From NCBI GenBank assembly GCA_035946955.1, contig DASYYE010000054.1:1-15020 (forward strand): a DNA stretch of 15,020 nt. The letters are read 5' to 3'. The notes beneath the pieces are model-generated. The model was not told the DNA's origin. It saw only the letters and a program-made list of their open reading frames with translations, and searched no databases. This DNA is from DASYYE01 sp035946955 (lineage in GTDB: Bacteria > Actinomycetota > Actinomycetes > Streptosporangiales > Streptosporangiaceae). The translations under genes were made by a program, and so were the position numbers. Shown here in pieces: positions 1-7,236 of this stretch. Position 1 is the stretch's first letter. Each line of letters starts with the position of its first letter.

Positions 1-774
1 AGCCTGGGCGTGACGCTATGCGATGGACCGGACGACCTGCCCGGGGCTCTGCAGCGCCTCGGAGAACTGGACGAGACCCTGCGTTCGGCGCACGCCAGGC
101 CGGACGCGTTCATGATCGAAGAACGGCTGCGGGGGGACGAGGTGAGCGTCGAGGCCCTCGTGGCAGACGGTGAAGTGTGTTTTATCAACGTGACAGACAA
201 GGAGCTGTTCGCTGGGCCGCGCCCGGTCGAGGCAGGGCATACAGTGCCCAGCTGCCAGCCGCCTGCGGTGCGCGAAGAGCTGGCCTCCGCCATGCAACGG
301 CTGGTCTGCGCCACCGCGGCGGGCACGACCGTGCTGCACGCGGAGTGGATCGTGGACTCCTCGGGCACGCCGTGGCTGGTGGAGTGTGCGGCCCGGGTTC
401 CTGGGGACAACATCTGCTCACTGATCTCACTCGCCCATGAACACTCGTTCGTGGAGGCCTACCTCGAGCTCCTGCGTGGCAAGGTGCCTGCGGCCATGAG
501 CCCCCAGCGGGCTGCCGCTATCCGCTTCATCGACGCGCAGCCTGGGGTTGTCACCGACGTGGTCGGTGTGGACGCTGCCCGGTCACTGCCCGGGGTCATC
601 GAAGCCGAGGTCAGTGCGGCCGCGGGCCAGACCACCGGGGCCATAGGCAGCTCGTACAGCCGCCTGGGTCATGTCATGGTGACCGGCCCGGACAGAGCCG
701 GGACAGTGGCAACGGCCGAGCAGGCCCGCGCGCTCATCAAGGTCGTCACCCAGCCCTTGGCGGCGGCGACGTAG
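1..774 (+). CDS. ATP-grasp ligase, C-terminal part (5' truncated by window edge)
   Basis: The reading frame is open from base 1 to the stop at 772-774, so the true start lies to the left of the window. What remains is the C-terminal half of an ATP-grasp fold. It has the strand segment MIEERLRGDEVSVEALV, the HAEWIVDSSG strand, and the metal-binding strand LVECAARVPGDN, whose Glu codon is at 382-384. In many ATP-grasp ligases this last motif is E-x-N-x-R; here the Asn position is Ala, as in the acid-amino acid ligase-like subgroup. A C-terminal cap follows (PGVVTDVVGVD and later SRLGHVMVTGPD). Family members activate a carboxylate as an acyl phosphate with ATP and couple it to an amine, giving an amide. 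The substrate cannot be read from the sequence. The gene converges on another ATP-grasp gene 58 bp downstream. The ATP-grasp assignment is firm; its specificity is unknown. Confidence 0.85.
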   Translation, partial: SLGVTLCDGPDDLPGALQRLGELDETLRSAHARPDAFMIEERLRGDEVSVEALVADGEVCFINVTDKELFAGPRPVEAGHTVPSCQPPAVREELASAMQRLVCATAAGTTVLHAEWIVDSSGTPWLVECAARVPGDNICSLISLAHEHSFVEAYLELLRGKVPAAMSPQRAAAIRFIDAQPGVVTDVVGVDAARSLPGVIEAEVSAAAGQTTGAIGSSYSRLGHVMVTGPDRAGTVATAEQARALIKVVTQPLAAAT

Positions 775-832
775 CAGACCGGAACCGGGGACAGCCAATC
801 AGGGCCTGGTGGTGTGCTCAGCGGGTGGCGGC

Positions 833-2026
833 TCAGCGTCCTGCGTACAGCGCTGTGCGCCCCCCGTTCAGTGCTGTCATCCGGCCCAGGATCTGGTCGT
901 GGCTGTCACCCGCCACGACCAGTTGCGTGCCCGCGTCGCAGGACGTGCCTGGCGTGCCCGGCCGTTCCTTCCGCCTGCACAGCGCCACCCACTCAGGTGG
1001 TGCGACTGGGTCAAGGGCCAGTTCGTGCGCGGTCTCGAGGATGTAGCCGGACTGCTGGCCGGTGCGGCGCAGGAAGGTGCGTTCCGGCAGCAAGCCAGCA
1101 GCGAGGAGGCAAGCAGCCCACGCCTGGTCGACGCCGTAGGTGTGCTTCATGCTCTCCTTGATCAGGCCGCCGCCACCACGGCACGCGACCTCGCCGGCCA
1201 CGAACTCGCCGCCGGGGGTCCGGTACATCTCCAGGTGCAGGATGTTGGGCTGGTGCACGGCAACCTGGCGTACGAGACCGCGGGCGTACGCGGCGAGGAA
1301 CCCGTGGTCTGCCGAGGACACGTCGGTCATGACTGCGCCGACATTCACCTGGCGGAACAGATGCGGCGGGGCCAGGTACTTCGATGGCGAGACCAGGATC
1401 GGCTCCCCGTCACGGACCAGGATGTCGACGTGGTAGACGTCACCGTGCACGAACTTCTCGAGGATGAGCTGCGAGCGGTGCAGCGGGCCGAGCAGTCCCG
1501 GGTTGGTGGCGAGGAACCGGCTGGCCTCCTCCGGTGTGCCGAAGACCTGCACGCCGGCCGAGCCAGCTCCGTCACGCGGCTTGACCACGACCATGCCGAG
1601 TTCATCGCAGGCATCGATGACCTCTTCGGCACTGGTGGGCACGCGGTATGGGGCGACCTGCGCGGGCAGCCCCGAGAAGAGCTGCTTCATCGCGACCTTG
1701 TCACGGAACAGCACCGCCGAGGCCGACGTCATGCCGCCGATGCCGAACAGGACCCGTGCCTCGGCCGCCCGCAGTACGTCGGCCTCGGAGTTGGAGAACA
1801 CCACCTCAGGGCGCCATTGTGCGCAGAGCTCGAAGACCTGCCTGGTGGTTGCGTCCGATTCGTAGTCCCCGAAGACGTCTCTCCTGACGCCAGGGGCGAT
1901 CGTTTCGTCAGCACGGGCGGTGCCCTCCCCGGTGACGATCCGTACTTCGACGTCGGCCGAAGCCTCGTGGAGCCAGCGTTCGAAGGGCGCGACCGAGTGA
2001 GGCTGCTGCAGGACGAGGATGCGCAT
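833..2026 (-). CDS. ATP-grasp carboxylate-amine ligase, 397 aa
   Basis: A complete ATP-grasp protein. An N-terminal Rossmann-like domain begins MRILVLQQPHS. The central ATP-binding loop is VVVKPRDGAGSAGV (Lys149), followed by the lid strand ILEKFVHGDVYHVDI (about 188-202). The metal/phosphate strands are HLEMY (Glu266) and GEVACRGGGG (Glu279, Arg283); the usual Asn between the last two is Ala281. The family activates an acid as an acyl phosphate and joins it to an amine, commonly an amino acid. The start was chosen at the ATG whose complement is 2024-2026, with a weak AAGG about 8 nt upstream. It lies 42 bp downstream of the ATP-grasp gene at 2069-3313 on the same strand, so the two are probably co-transcribed. 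The C-terminal about 75 residues diverge from the other two ATP-grasp proteins here. The substrate is unknown. Confidence 0.9.
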   Translation of the reverse strand: MRILVLQQPHSVAPFERWLHEASADVEVRIVTGEGTARADETIAPGVRRDVFGDYESDATTRQVFELCAQWRPEVVFSNSEADVLRAAEARVLFGIGGMTSASAVLFRDKVAMKQLFSGLPAQVAPYRVPTSAEEVIDACDELGMVVVKPRDGAGSAGVQVFGTPEEASRFLATNPGLLGPLHRSQLILEKFVHGDVYHVDILVRDGEPILVSPSKYLAPPHLFRQVNVGAVMTDVSSADHGFLAAYARGLVRQVAVHQPNILHLEMYRTPGGEFVAGEVACRGGGGLIKESMKHTYGVDQAWAACLLAAGLLPERTFLRRTGQQSGYILETAHELALDPVAPPEWVALCRRKERPGTPGTSCDAGTQLVVAGDSHDQILGRMTALNGGRTALYAGR

Positions 2027-2068
2027 GCGCCGTACCTTGTTCGTCGAGGCTGTCCGTGGGCCGGGTGG

Positions 2069-3313
2069 TCAGGCGTGGGCGACGGCAGCCCGCATTGGCT
2101 CTACCTCGAGCCTGAAGGCTGCGCTCAGGTCACCGAGCCGCTGGTCGAGGTCTGCCACGTCGTCGAGGCTGACGTAGAGGCGAGCGGTCGTGGTGCTGGT
2201 GTGCATGTGGGTGCCGATCACGTCGCCCACTGCGGCGTGCATCTCCACCTCTACCACGCCGGGCAGCGTGGCGAGCTCTTCGGCGCTGGAGAGCTCTGCC
2301 ACCCGGCCTGGCCGGATGGGCATGTCGACCCAGGCGAACGTGGACGTGGCTGGGTCCGTGGCCGCGGACGGCGTACGGCCCAGGGAGGTGTCGGTGAACG
2401 CCTGCCAGAGGTCCACGCCATACTGCCGGAGCACGACTTCTGGCACGCCGCCGCCTGCGGGCCTGCAGGTGATCTCGCCGACGAGGAACCCGCAGGATGT
2501 CTCGAACAGTTCCATGTGGGTGACGCCGGAACGCAGGCCCAGCGCAGCGACGGTGCTGCGGTGCAGGTCGGTGACGTGTCCGCTGACGGGATCCGCGGCA
2601 GCCACGATGTGGGAGCCGGAGACACTGCCGATCTGCCCGAGCAGGGGCGCGAAGTACCGCGACACGGCCGCGAACCGCACCTCGCCGTCGTGGACCACGC
2701 CATCACAGTGGTACTCGTTGATGATCTCGACAAACCGCTCGACAATGACCGGGCAGCCGGCCTCGCGCAGTCCGGCCGCGTGCGGCGAGGTGGCGAGTGC
2801 GGCCGCATCCGCCGCTGACTTGAGGACGAAAGTGTGCTGACCGCCGCCCCCGAAGACCGGCTTGACGACCACGGGTGCGCCCAACTCGCTCAGTGTGCCT
2901 GGGACACGCTCGACCGAGGGCACGCTCACCCAATCGGTGACTGGCAGCCCCGCAGCCCGCAACCGCTGTTTCATCAGGTGCTTGTTGCTGAAACTGAGGG
3001 CCGTTTCAAAGCCGGTGCCTGGAATGCCGAAATACGAGCGCAACAGCCCGGCGGCTGGCACGCTCATCTCCGCTGGGCCGATCACATGGTCGACGCCGTG
3101 CTCGCGTGCGACCTCCATTGCTGCCCGGGTCACCCCGCCGAAGTCGTAGAGGCTGCTGACCAGTTCCAGCCGGGCCACGTCGGGGTAACGCCCGGCGTAT
3201 TCGGGCAGCGTGATCACTGACACGGTGGCTTCGCTGGACAAGGCGGTGAGCAGCCGCGGCGGGTACACCTTGGTGGCATTGACCAGAATGATGCTGCGTG
3301 GTGGAGGAGGCAT
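2069..3313 (-). CDS. ATP-grasp carboxylate-amine ligase, 414 aa
   Basis: A full-length ATP-grasp protein. The N-terminal alpha/beta domain is RSIILVNATKVYPPRL. The adenine/phosphate loop is VVVKPVFGGGGQHTFV with Lys151. The lid strand is VIVERFVEIINEYHCDG (about 189-205), and the metal-binding strand is VGEITCRPAGGG (Glu280, Arg284), with Thr where Asn is usual. The C-terminal cap around PGVVEVEMHAAVGDVIG resembles the cap of the truncated ATP-grasp at the left edge, so those two look like closer paralogues. The predicted activity is ATP-dependent amide formation; the substrates are not readable. The start is ATG at 3311-3313 (complement) with GGAG 7 nt upstream. It is the first gene of the leftward operon, transcribed away from the 399-bp intergenic region, where a TTGACT-17 bp-CATGTT element lies about 108 bp upstream. 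Confidence 0.9.
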   Translation of the reverse strand: MPPPPRSIILVNATKVYPPRLLTALSSEATVSVITLPEYAGRYPDVARLELVSSLYDFGGVTRAAMEVAREHGVDHVIGPAEMSVPAAGLLRSYFGIPGTGFETALSFSNKHLMKQRLRAAGLPVTDWVSVPSVERVPGTLSELGAPVVVKPVFGGGGQHTFVLKSAADAAALATSPHAAGLREAGCPVIVERFVEIINEYHCDGVVHDGEVRFAAVSRYFAPLLGQIGSVSGSHIVAAADPVSGHVTDLHRSTVAALGLRSGVTHMELFETSCGFLVGEITCRPAGGGVPEVVLRQYGVDLWQAFTDTSLGRTPSAATDPATSTFAWVDMPIRPGRVAELSSAEELATLPGVVEVEMHAAVGDVIGTHMHTSTTTARLYVSLDDVADLDQRLGDLSAAFRLEVEPMRAAVAHA

Positions 3314-3420
3314 TGGCAGCTCCGGACAGAAAGAAACGAGTGAGGCTCAAGGGTACGGTATGCGGTCGGCGCCGGCTGGAACCCCGTTCCGGCGGGACGG
3401 ACTCACCGTCAGGTGGGTAG

Positions 3421-3449
3421 AACATGCTCTGCGTCCCTCTGGAAGTCAA
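3421..3449 (-). promoter_or_regulatory. Candidate sigma-70-type promoter for the leftward ATP-grasp operon
   Basis: Read on the minus strand, TTGACT (complement of 3444-3449) is followed after 17 bp by CATGTT (complement of 3421-3426). The -35 matches the major actinomycete consensus TTGAC(A) at 5 of 6 bases. The -10 keeps only the A at position 2 and T at position 6 plus one other match. It would place transcription start roughly 100 bp upstream of the ATG at 3313. It is a pattern match only. Confidence 0.4.
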
Positions 3450-3552
3450 CCCGTTTGGCCCTAATTTGACCCGGAAGGCGAGGTGGCTGAGCTGCGGCTT
3501 AGTCATGTCTGCACTGGTCAGCGCCTTGCCCTTTGGAAATGTGGAAGATATC

Positions 3553-3583
3553 ACAGTCATATGAAGATAAAAGTACAGTCATA
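3553..3583 (+). repeat. 9-bp direct repeat with 22-bp period (possible activator box)
   Basis: ACAGTCATA occurs at 3553-3561 and again at 3575-3583, a period of exactly 22 bp, or about two helical turns. A third partial copy (AGTCAT) lies at 3501-3506. Exactly 8 bp after the heptamer ACAGTCA of the downstream copy begins an AT-rich TAAAAAT (3590-3596) that could be a -10. SARP-family activators of actinomycete biosynthetic operons bind heptamer direct repeats spaced 11 or 22 bp apart, with the last one about 8 bp from the -10; the geometry here fits. The heptamer itself is not the classic TCGAG-type box, so the identity of any binding protein is open. Confidence 0.4.
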
Positions 3584-3596
3584 CACGGTTAAAAAT
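3575..3596 (+). promoter_or_regulatory. Candidate activator-dependent promoter of the rightward operon
   Basis: TTAAAAAT (3589-3596) is the best -10-like element upstream of the gene starting at 3713. There is no TTGACA-like -35 at 16-18 bp; the -35 position is occupied by the downstream copy of the direct repeat, as expected for an activator-dependent promoter. An alternative -10, TAGGGT at 3623-3628, fits the actinomycete TAgRRT pattern but also lacks a good -35. Either would give a 5' leader of roughly 80-110 nt. Confidence 0.3.
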
Positions 3597-3630
3597 GCTG
3601 CTTACCGGTGAGCGCGGCCGGCTAGGGTGC

Positions 3631-3673
3631 GTCGATAATCCGGGGGCATTTTGTTCATGTCTGCCCTATCGAC
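3631..3673. repeat. Inverted repeat GTCGATA...TATCGAC in the leader
   Basis: GTCGATA (3631-3637) and its reverse complement TATCGAC (3667-3673) are separated by 29 bp. The similarity extends outwards with one bulge (GTGCGTCGATA against CTATCGACAC). A further GTCGAT lies at 3680-3685. It lies between the putative promoter and the ATG at 3713, so it could be a repressor operator or an mRNA hairpin. The function is not shown by the sequence. Confidence 0.35.
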
Positions 3674-3712
3674 ACGGCGGTCGATGGCTGACTGCCAGAG
3701 ACAAGGGGGCAG

Positions 3713-6190
3713 ATGATTCTCACCGGCAACGAGATCGCGCGCGAGCGTTCCAATGGCCGTATCACTATCGAGCCGTTCGACAAGGACCAGGTAAACCCTA
3801 ACAGCTACAATTTCCGCCTGGGCTCGCTGCTGCGGGTGTACACCGAGATGCCGCTGGACCCCAGACGCCCCAATGCGTACACGGAGCTGCGTATACCGCA
3901 AGAGGGCTACGTCCTCGAGCCGGGCAGGCTCTACCTCGCACACACCCAGGAGGTGCTGGGGAGCCGCCACTACGCCCCGACGTTCTCCGCGCGTTCGTCG
4001 GTCGCCCGCCTCGGCCTGTTCATCAACCTCTCGGCCAGCCTGGGCGACATCGGCTTCGAGGGACAGTGGACCCTGCAGCTCTACACCATGAACCGGGTCC
4101 GCGTGTACCCGGGCATGAACATCGGCCAGATGATGTGGTGGCGGCCGCAAGGCCGCATCGAGCTGTACGCCGGGAAGTACCAGGGCTCGAAGGGGCCGCG
4201 CTCCAGCGACATCCACCTCGACTTCGACAAGACGTCAGCGCGTGCCCGCTTCCCGGGACTGAGCCGTGACTGCCAGCCGTCCCAGGTCGGCGGCAAGTTC
4301 GCCGCACTGGCGGCGGCGTCACGCATCTGCCCTGTGCCGACTGCCTTCGTGGTGCCCGTCTGCGAGTTCGACGCTGCTCTCCCGCCAGATGACGCGGCAG
4401 AGATCAGCGAGCTGTTCGCCGAGCTCCGGGCCACTGTTGGCGCCTTCTTCACCGAGTCGGCAGCCAGGATCAGCGCGGTAGCACAGCGGGCCAGGCTCAG
4501 TGACGAAACACGCAGGCTCATCGCGGTCCGGATCCGCGACGTCTTCGGTGATCCGTCCGGCCGCACGTTCGCGGTCCGCTCGTCCGCGGTCGGGGAAGAC
4601 TCGGCAAGCGCGAGCCTGGCCGGGGTCTACCAGACGGTGCTCGGCGCGTCGGCCGAGGGGGTTCCCGACGCGGTCGAGCAGTGCTGGCAGTCCTATTACG
4701 CGGTGCCCGCCATCGCGGCGCGGTTGCGTGCCAGGGACTTCGGGCCGCAGCCGCGGCTCGCGGTCATCGTGCAGGAGCTGATCGTCCCCGACCTGGCCGG
4801 AGTGGCCTTCACCGGGCTCGACGGCCCTTCCGGGGAGGTCACCGTCGAGTATGTCGGCGGGCTCGCGGAAGAACTCGTCGCCGGCACCGCCACCCCCTCC
4901 CGCACCACCTCTGCCGATATCGGCGCGATGGCCCCGGGCGAGGCCGGGCACGCCGCGGCCCTGGCTGAAGTGGTGCGCCTCACCAGGGAACTGCGGTCGG
5001 CGAGGGGGCATGACGTGGACGTCGAGTGGGCTGCTGACGCTCAAGGGGTCCATGTCGTCCAGGCCCGGCCGGTCACCGCGCGGCGCGTGAACCGCGACCG
5101 GGTGCCGGCGCGCGTGTGGACCAGTCGCCTGTACTTCGAGGACCTGCCCCCAGGTGCGTCCCTGCACGAGGTCGCCGCGGTCTACGCGGGGTACAGCGCC
5201 AAGCGCGGTCCCGCGTACCGGCTCGCCGCCGGGCATGGCATCAGCGTGGGCGCCGGCTGGGTCGTGGGCTTCACCGGCAGGCTGCTGCGCCAGGCCGAGG
5301 GCGCCGGCTTCGTCCGCCGGACCGTGGCCGACGGGCACGGTGAGGAATGCGTCGTGGACGCGGGCGACACGCTGAGACAGATCGTGGTGCCCAAGTCCCA
5401 CATCGTCGAGACCCTGCTCGAGGTCAGCGGAGCGGCCGAGGGCTCGGACCTGGCGCACACGGTGGTCATCCGTGACTTCGTCCGCGGCGACCTCGGGATC
5501 ATCAGCCGCCAGGCCGCGGACGGGCTCGTGGTCGAGTACGCACCCGAGGGCCTGATGGCGCTGAACAGGGGGACTGCGGGCGCCCGCGCCATCGTCGCCC
5601 GCACCGGGGGCCGCATGCAGGTACCGGGCGACGGCGCGGCGGTCCTCCCGCACCTGGACGCCATCGCCGGATTCACGGCCGCGATGCAGGCCACCTACGG
5701 TGAGGTGACATTGGAATGGGTGCTCGACGGGAGCCGCCTGCAGTTCGTCGACTACTCGCTGCTCGACGCCGCCGACCGGCTGACCTCGGTGTCCGGCGTC
5801 CGCATTTCAGCCGGGGGCGCCAGCGGCCCACTGCTCACCCTTGACGACGATGAGATGCTGAGACGACTGTCCATCGGCCCCGCGGTGAGCATCGGCAAGT
5901 CGCACGATGTCACTGGGCACGCCGAGCTCGCCAGGATCGTCGAGAAGGTCTGCTCGATGCCCGAGCCGCCCATTGTCCGCGCTCGGCGGCCCTACGCGGT
6001 GCTGTCGGTGCTCATCGGAATGGTGGCCGGTTTCGCGTTCGAGGAGGCCTCAGCACTGTGTCACCTCGCGATCCTGCTGCGCGAGGCGGGCACGCCTGCG
6101 GTCGCCGCGGCTGGGCTTGACAGCGTCCCTGACGGTGCCTATGCCGTGATCGGTGACGAGTCGATCGCCGTCCGGAGTGTGGTCGGGTGA
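3713..6190 (+). CDS. dCTP-deaminase-like domain fused to PEP-synthase-like phosphotransferase, 825 aa
   Basis: Residues 1-about 175 match the dCTP deaminase/dUTPase fold: MILTG start, NPNSYNFRLG (28-37), motif 2 ARSSVARLG (93-101), DIGFEGQWTLQLY, and GKYQG (154-158). Ser95 and Arg99 correspond to E. coli Dcd Ser111 and Arg115, but the catalytic Glu138 position is Gln122. Residues about 185-458 are a PEP-synthase-type ATP-grasp: QVGGK (191-195), FAVRSSAVGEDSAS (286-299), VQELIVPDLAGVAFTG (353-368), DVEW (436-439), VQARP (449-453). Residues 583-684 repeat the pattern of that domain's C-terminal half but end in VDYS instead of QARP. Residues about 755-825 are a swivelling phosphohistidine domain (SALCHLAILL, His784). 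The TIM barrel of true PEP synthase is absent, as in rifampin phosphotransferase, which transfers ATP's beta-phosphate through a phosphohistidine. The acceptor is unknown. SD GGGGG lies 4 nt before ATG. First gene of the rightward operon. Confidence 0.85.
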   Translation: MILTGNEIARERSNGRITIEPFDKDQVNPNSYNFRLGSLLRVYTEMPLDPRRPNAYTELRIPQEGYVLEPGRLYLAHTQEVLGSRHYAPTFSARSSVARLGLFINLSASLGDIGFEGQWTLQLYTMNRVRVYPGMNIGQMMWWRPQGRIELYAGKYQGSKGPRSSDIHLDFDKTSARARFPGLSRDCQPSQVGGKFAALAAASRICPVPTAFVVPVCEFDAALPPDDAAEISELFAELRATVGAFFTESAARISAVAQRARLSDETRRLIAVRIRDVFGDPSGRTFAVRSSAVGEDSASASLAGVYQTVLGASAEGVPDAVEQCWQSYYAVPAIAARLRARDFGPQPRLAVIVQELIVPDLAGVAFTGLDGPSGEVTVEYVGGLAEELVAGTATPSRTTSADIGAMAPGEAGHAAALAEVVRLTRELRSARGHDVDVEWAADAQGVHVVQARPVTARRVNRDRVPARVWTSRLYFEDLPPGASLHEVAAVYAGYSAKRGPAYRLAAGHGISVGAGWVVGFTGRLLRQAEGAGFVRRTVADGHGEECVVDAGDTLRQIVVPKSHIVETLLEVSGAAEGSDLAHTVVIRDFVRGDLGIISRQAADGLVVEYAPEGLMALNRGTAGARAIVARTGGRMQVPGDGAAVLPHLDAIAGFTAAMQATYGEVTLEWVLDGSRLQFVDYSLLDAADRLTSVSGVRISAGGASGPLLTLDDDEMLRRLSIGPAVSIGKSHDVTGHAELARIVEKVCSMPEPPIVRARRPYAVLSVLIGMVAGFAFEEASALCHLAILLREAGTPAVAAAGLDSVPDGAYAVIGDESIAVRSVVG

Positions 6191-7236
6191 CTGTCTATCT
6201 GACGTTCATCGGTACGACGATCGAGTTCGACGTCCACCCGCGTGCGGAGGCCGACTTCGCACCCATTCGCGACTTCTTCCGGCACCTGCTCACGGCGGGA
6301 CCGGCCGGCACCCCCCGCTTCCGGGTCTCGGTCACGCCGCTGCCGCCGGCCGGGGACGGCCCCTGGGGCAGGCCGGTGGTCATCCGCCGCAGCAGCGCGG
6401 CACAGTTCTGTTTCGAGGCCCGCCTCGGCCGCCGTGGTGACCGGTGGGTCTACCGCAATGACCACACCGAACTGGATGTGCCCGTGGACGCGGCAGCCGA
6501 CCCGCACTTCGTGGCCGGTATCAGCGGGCACTCCGCCATCCAGGTCATCGACTTCGTGCGTGACCTCATCATTAGGAACGAGGAGACCGCGGGCACCGTC
6601 ATCCTGCACGCCGCCGGGGTCCGCCGTGACGGCGAGGTGTACGCCATCGCCGGGCCCAAGGGGGCGGGGAAGACCACGACCCTGCTCTCCGTCTTGCGCC
6701 ACGGCGGCTGGGACTACTTCACCGGCGACAAACTGTTCTGCGTGGCGCCGCCAGGAGAGGGCCACATCACGGTCTTTGCCTGGCGTGACTTCCCCTATAT
6801 CGGCGCTGGGACGCTGCGTGCCCACCCGGAGCTGGCCGCGAAGGTCCGCGCCACCGCCGACCCGCTGCTCGCGGAGCGCCCCGCAGGCCACAAGATCCTC
6901 CTCGACCCCGACGACTTCGAGTCCTGGCTCGGTGCGCGGTTCGACCCGGCCGCGCACCGGCTGAGCGGCATCCTGCTCCCACATGTCGAGCCAGGCAGCC
7001 CGCTGGCCGCCGAAGCGGTCGCGGAGCCCAACGCCCGCTGGTCCATGCTGAACACCGTGGTGGAACGCTCGGCCGACACCACGTTCTTCGGGTGGCAGCA
7101 CTACCTGGTGCCTGACTACGCGGCCTGCTACGCCAACTTGGCCGCGATGCGGCCACGGCTGCCCAGCCTGGCAATGATCAGGCTCAGCGGGACGCTCGAG
7201 GTCGACCTCAACGAGGTCCTGCGGGAGGTGGCATGA
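6187..7236 (+). CDS. HPr kinase-like P-loop protein, 349 aa
   Basis: GTG start overlapping the upstream stop (GTGA), so translation is coupled to the phosphotransferase fusion. Residues 139-170 hold the diagnostic stretch: ILHAAGV, then the Walker A loop GPKGAGKT (156-163, Lys162), then WDYFTGDK (175-182), where Asp181 sits at the place of the acidic pair of HPr kinase. This arrangement (lHasgv, P-loop, acidic residue after about 20) is that of the HPr kinase/PEP-carboxykinase-like superfamily. HPr kinase proper phosphorylates a serine on HPr; relatives in lasso-peptide clusters phosphorylate a peptide. The N-terminal about 130 residues are not recognised. Its substrate could be a small molecule, a peptide, or the phosphohistidine partner encoded next door; the sequence does not choose. 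No transmembrane segment is visible. Confidence 0.7.
   Translation: MTVYLTFIGTTIEFDVHPRAEADFAPIRDFFRHLLTAGPAGTPRFRVSVTPLPPAGDGPWGRPVVIRRSSAAQFCFEARLGRRGDRWVYRNDHTELDVPVDAAADPHFVAGISGHSAIQVIDFVRDLIIRNEETAGTVILHAAGVRRDGEVYAIAGPKGAGKTTTLLSVLRHGGWDYFTGDKLFCVAPPGEGHITVFAWRDFPYIGAGTLRAHPELAAKVRATADPLLAERPAGHKILLDPDDFESWLGARFDPAAHRLSGILLPHVEPGSPLAAEAVAEPNARWSMLNTVVERSADTTFFGWQHYLVPDYAACYANLAAMRPRLPSLAMIRLSGTLEVDLNEVLREVA

Larger units (their letters stand above)
3314..3712. other. 399-bp divergent intergenic control region
   Basis: This is the only gene-free stretch longer than 300 bp. It separates the leftward ATP-grasp operon from the long rightward operon. The part from about 3530 to 3600 is conspicuously AT-rich against the surrounding DNA. 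It holds promoter-like elements in both directions, a 22-bp-spaced direct repeat and an inverted repeat (listed separately). A minus-strand reading frame from 3560 runs through it and on into the ATP-grasp gene in another frame. That frame has no ribosome-binding site and unremarkable codon use, so I do not call it a gene. No tRNA or obvious riboswitch is visible. Confidence 0.75.

Noticed and set aside
775..832. A bidirectional terminator between the converging genes
   Set aside because: The 58 bp hold short GC-rich repeats but no stem long enough to support a terminator call by eye.
809..2818. A 669-codon rightward open frame opposite the two leftward ATP-grasp genes
   Set aside because: It is an antisense shadow produced by GC-rich third positions. 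The two minus-strand frames beneath it have complete ATP-grasp motifs, and this frame has no recognisable domain.
3006..3560. A possible leftward small protein or precursor peptide beginning at 3560
   Set aside because: It has no ribosome-binding site, does not stop before running into the ATP-grasp gene in another frame, and its codon use in the intergenic part is not actinomycete-like.
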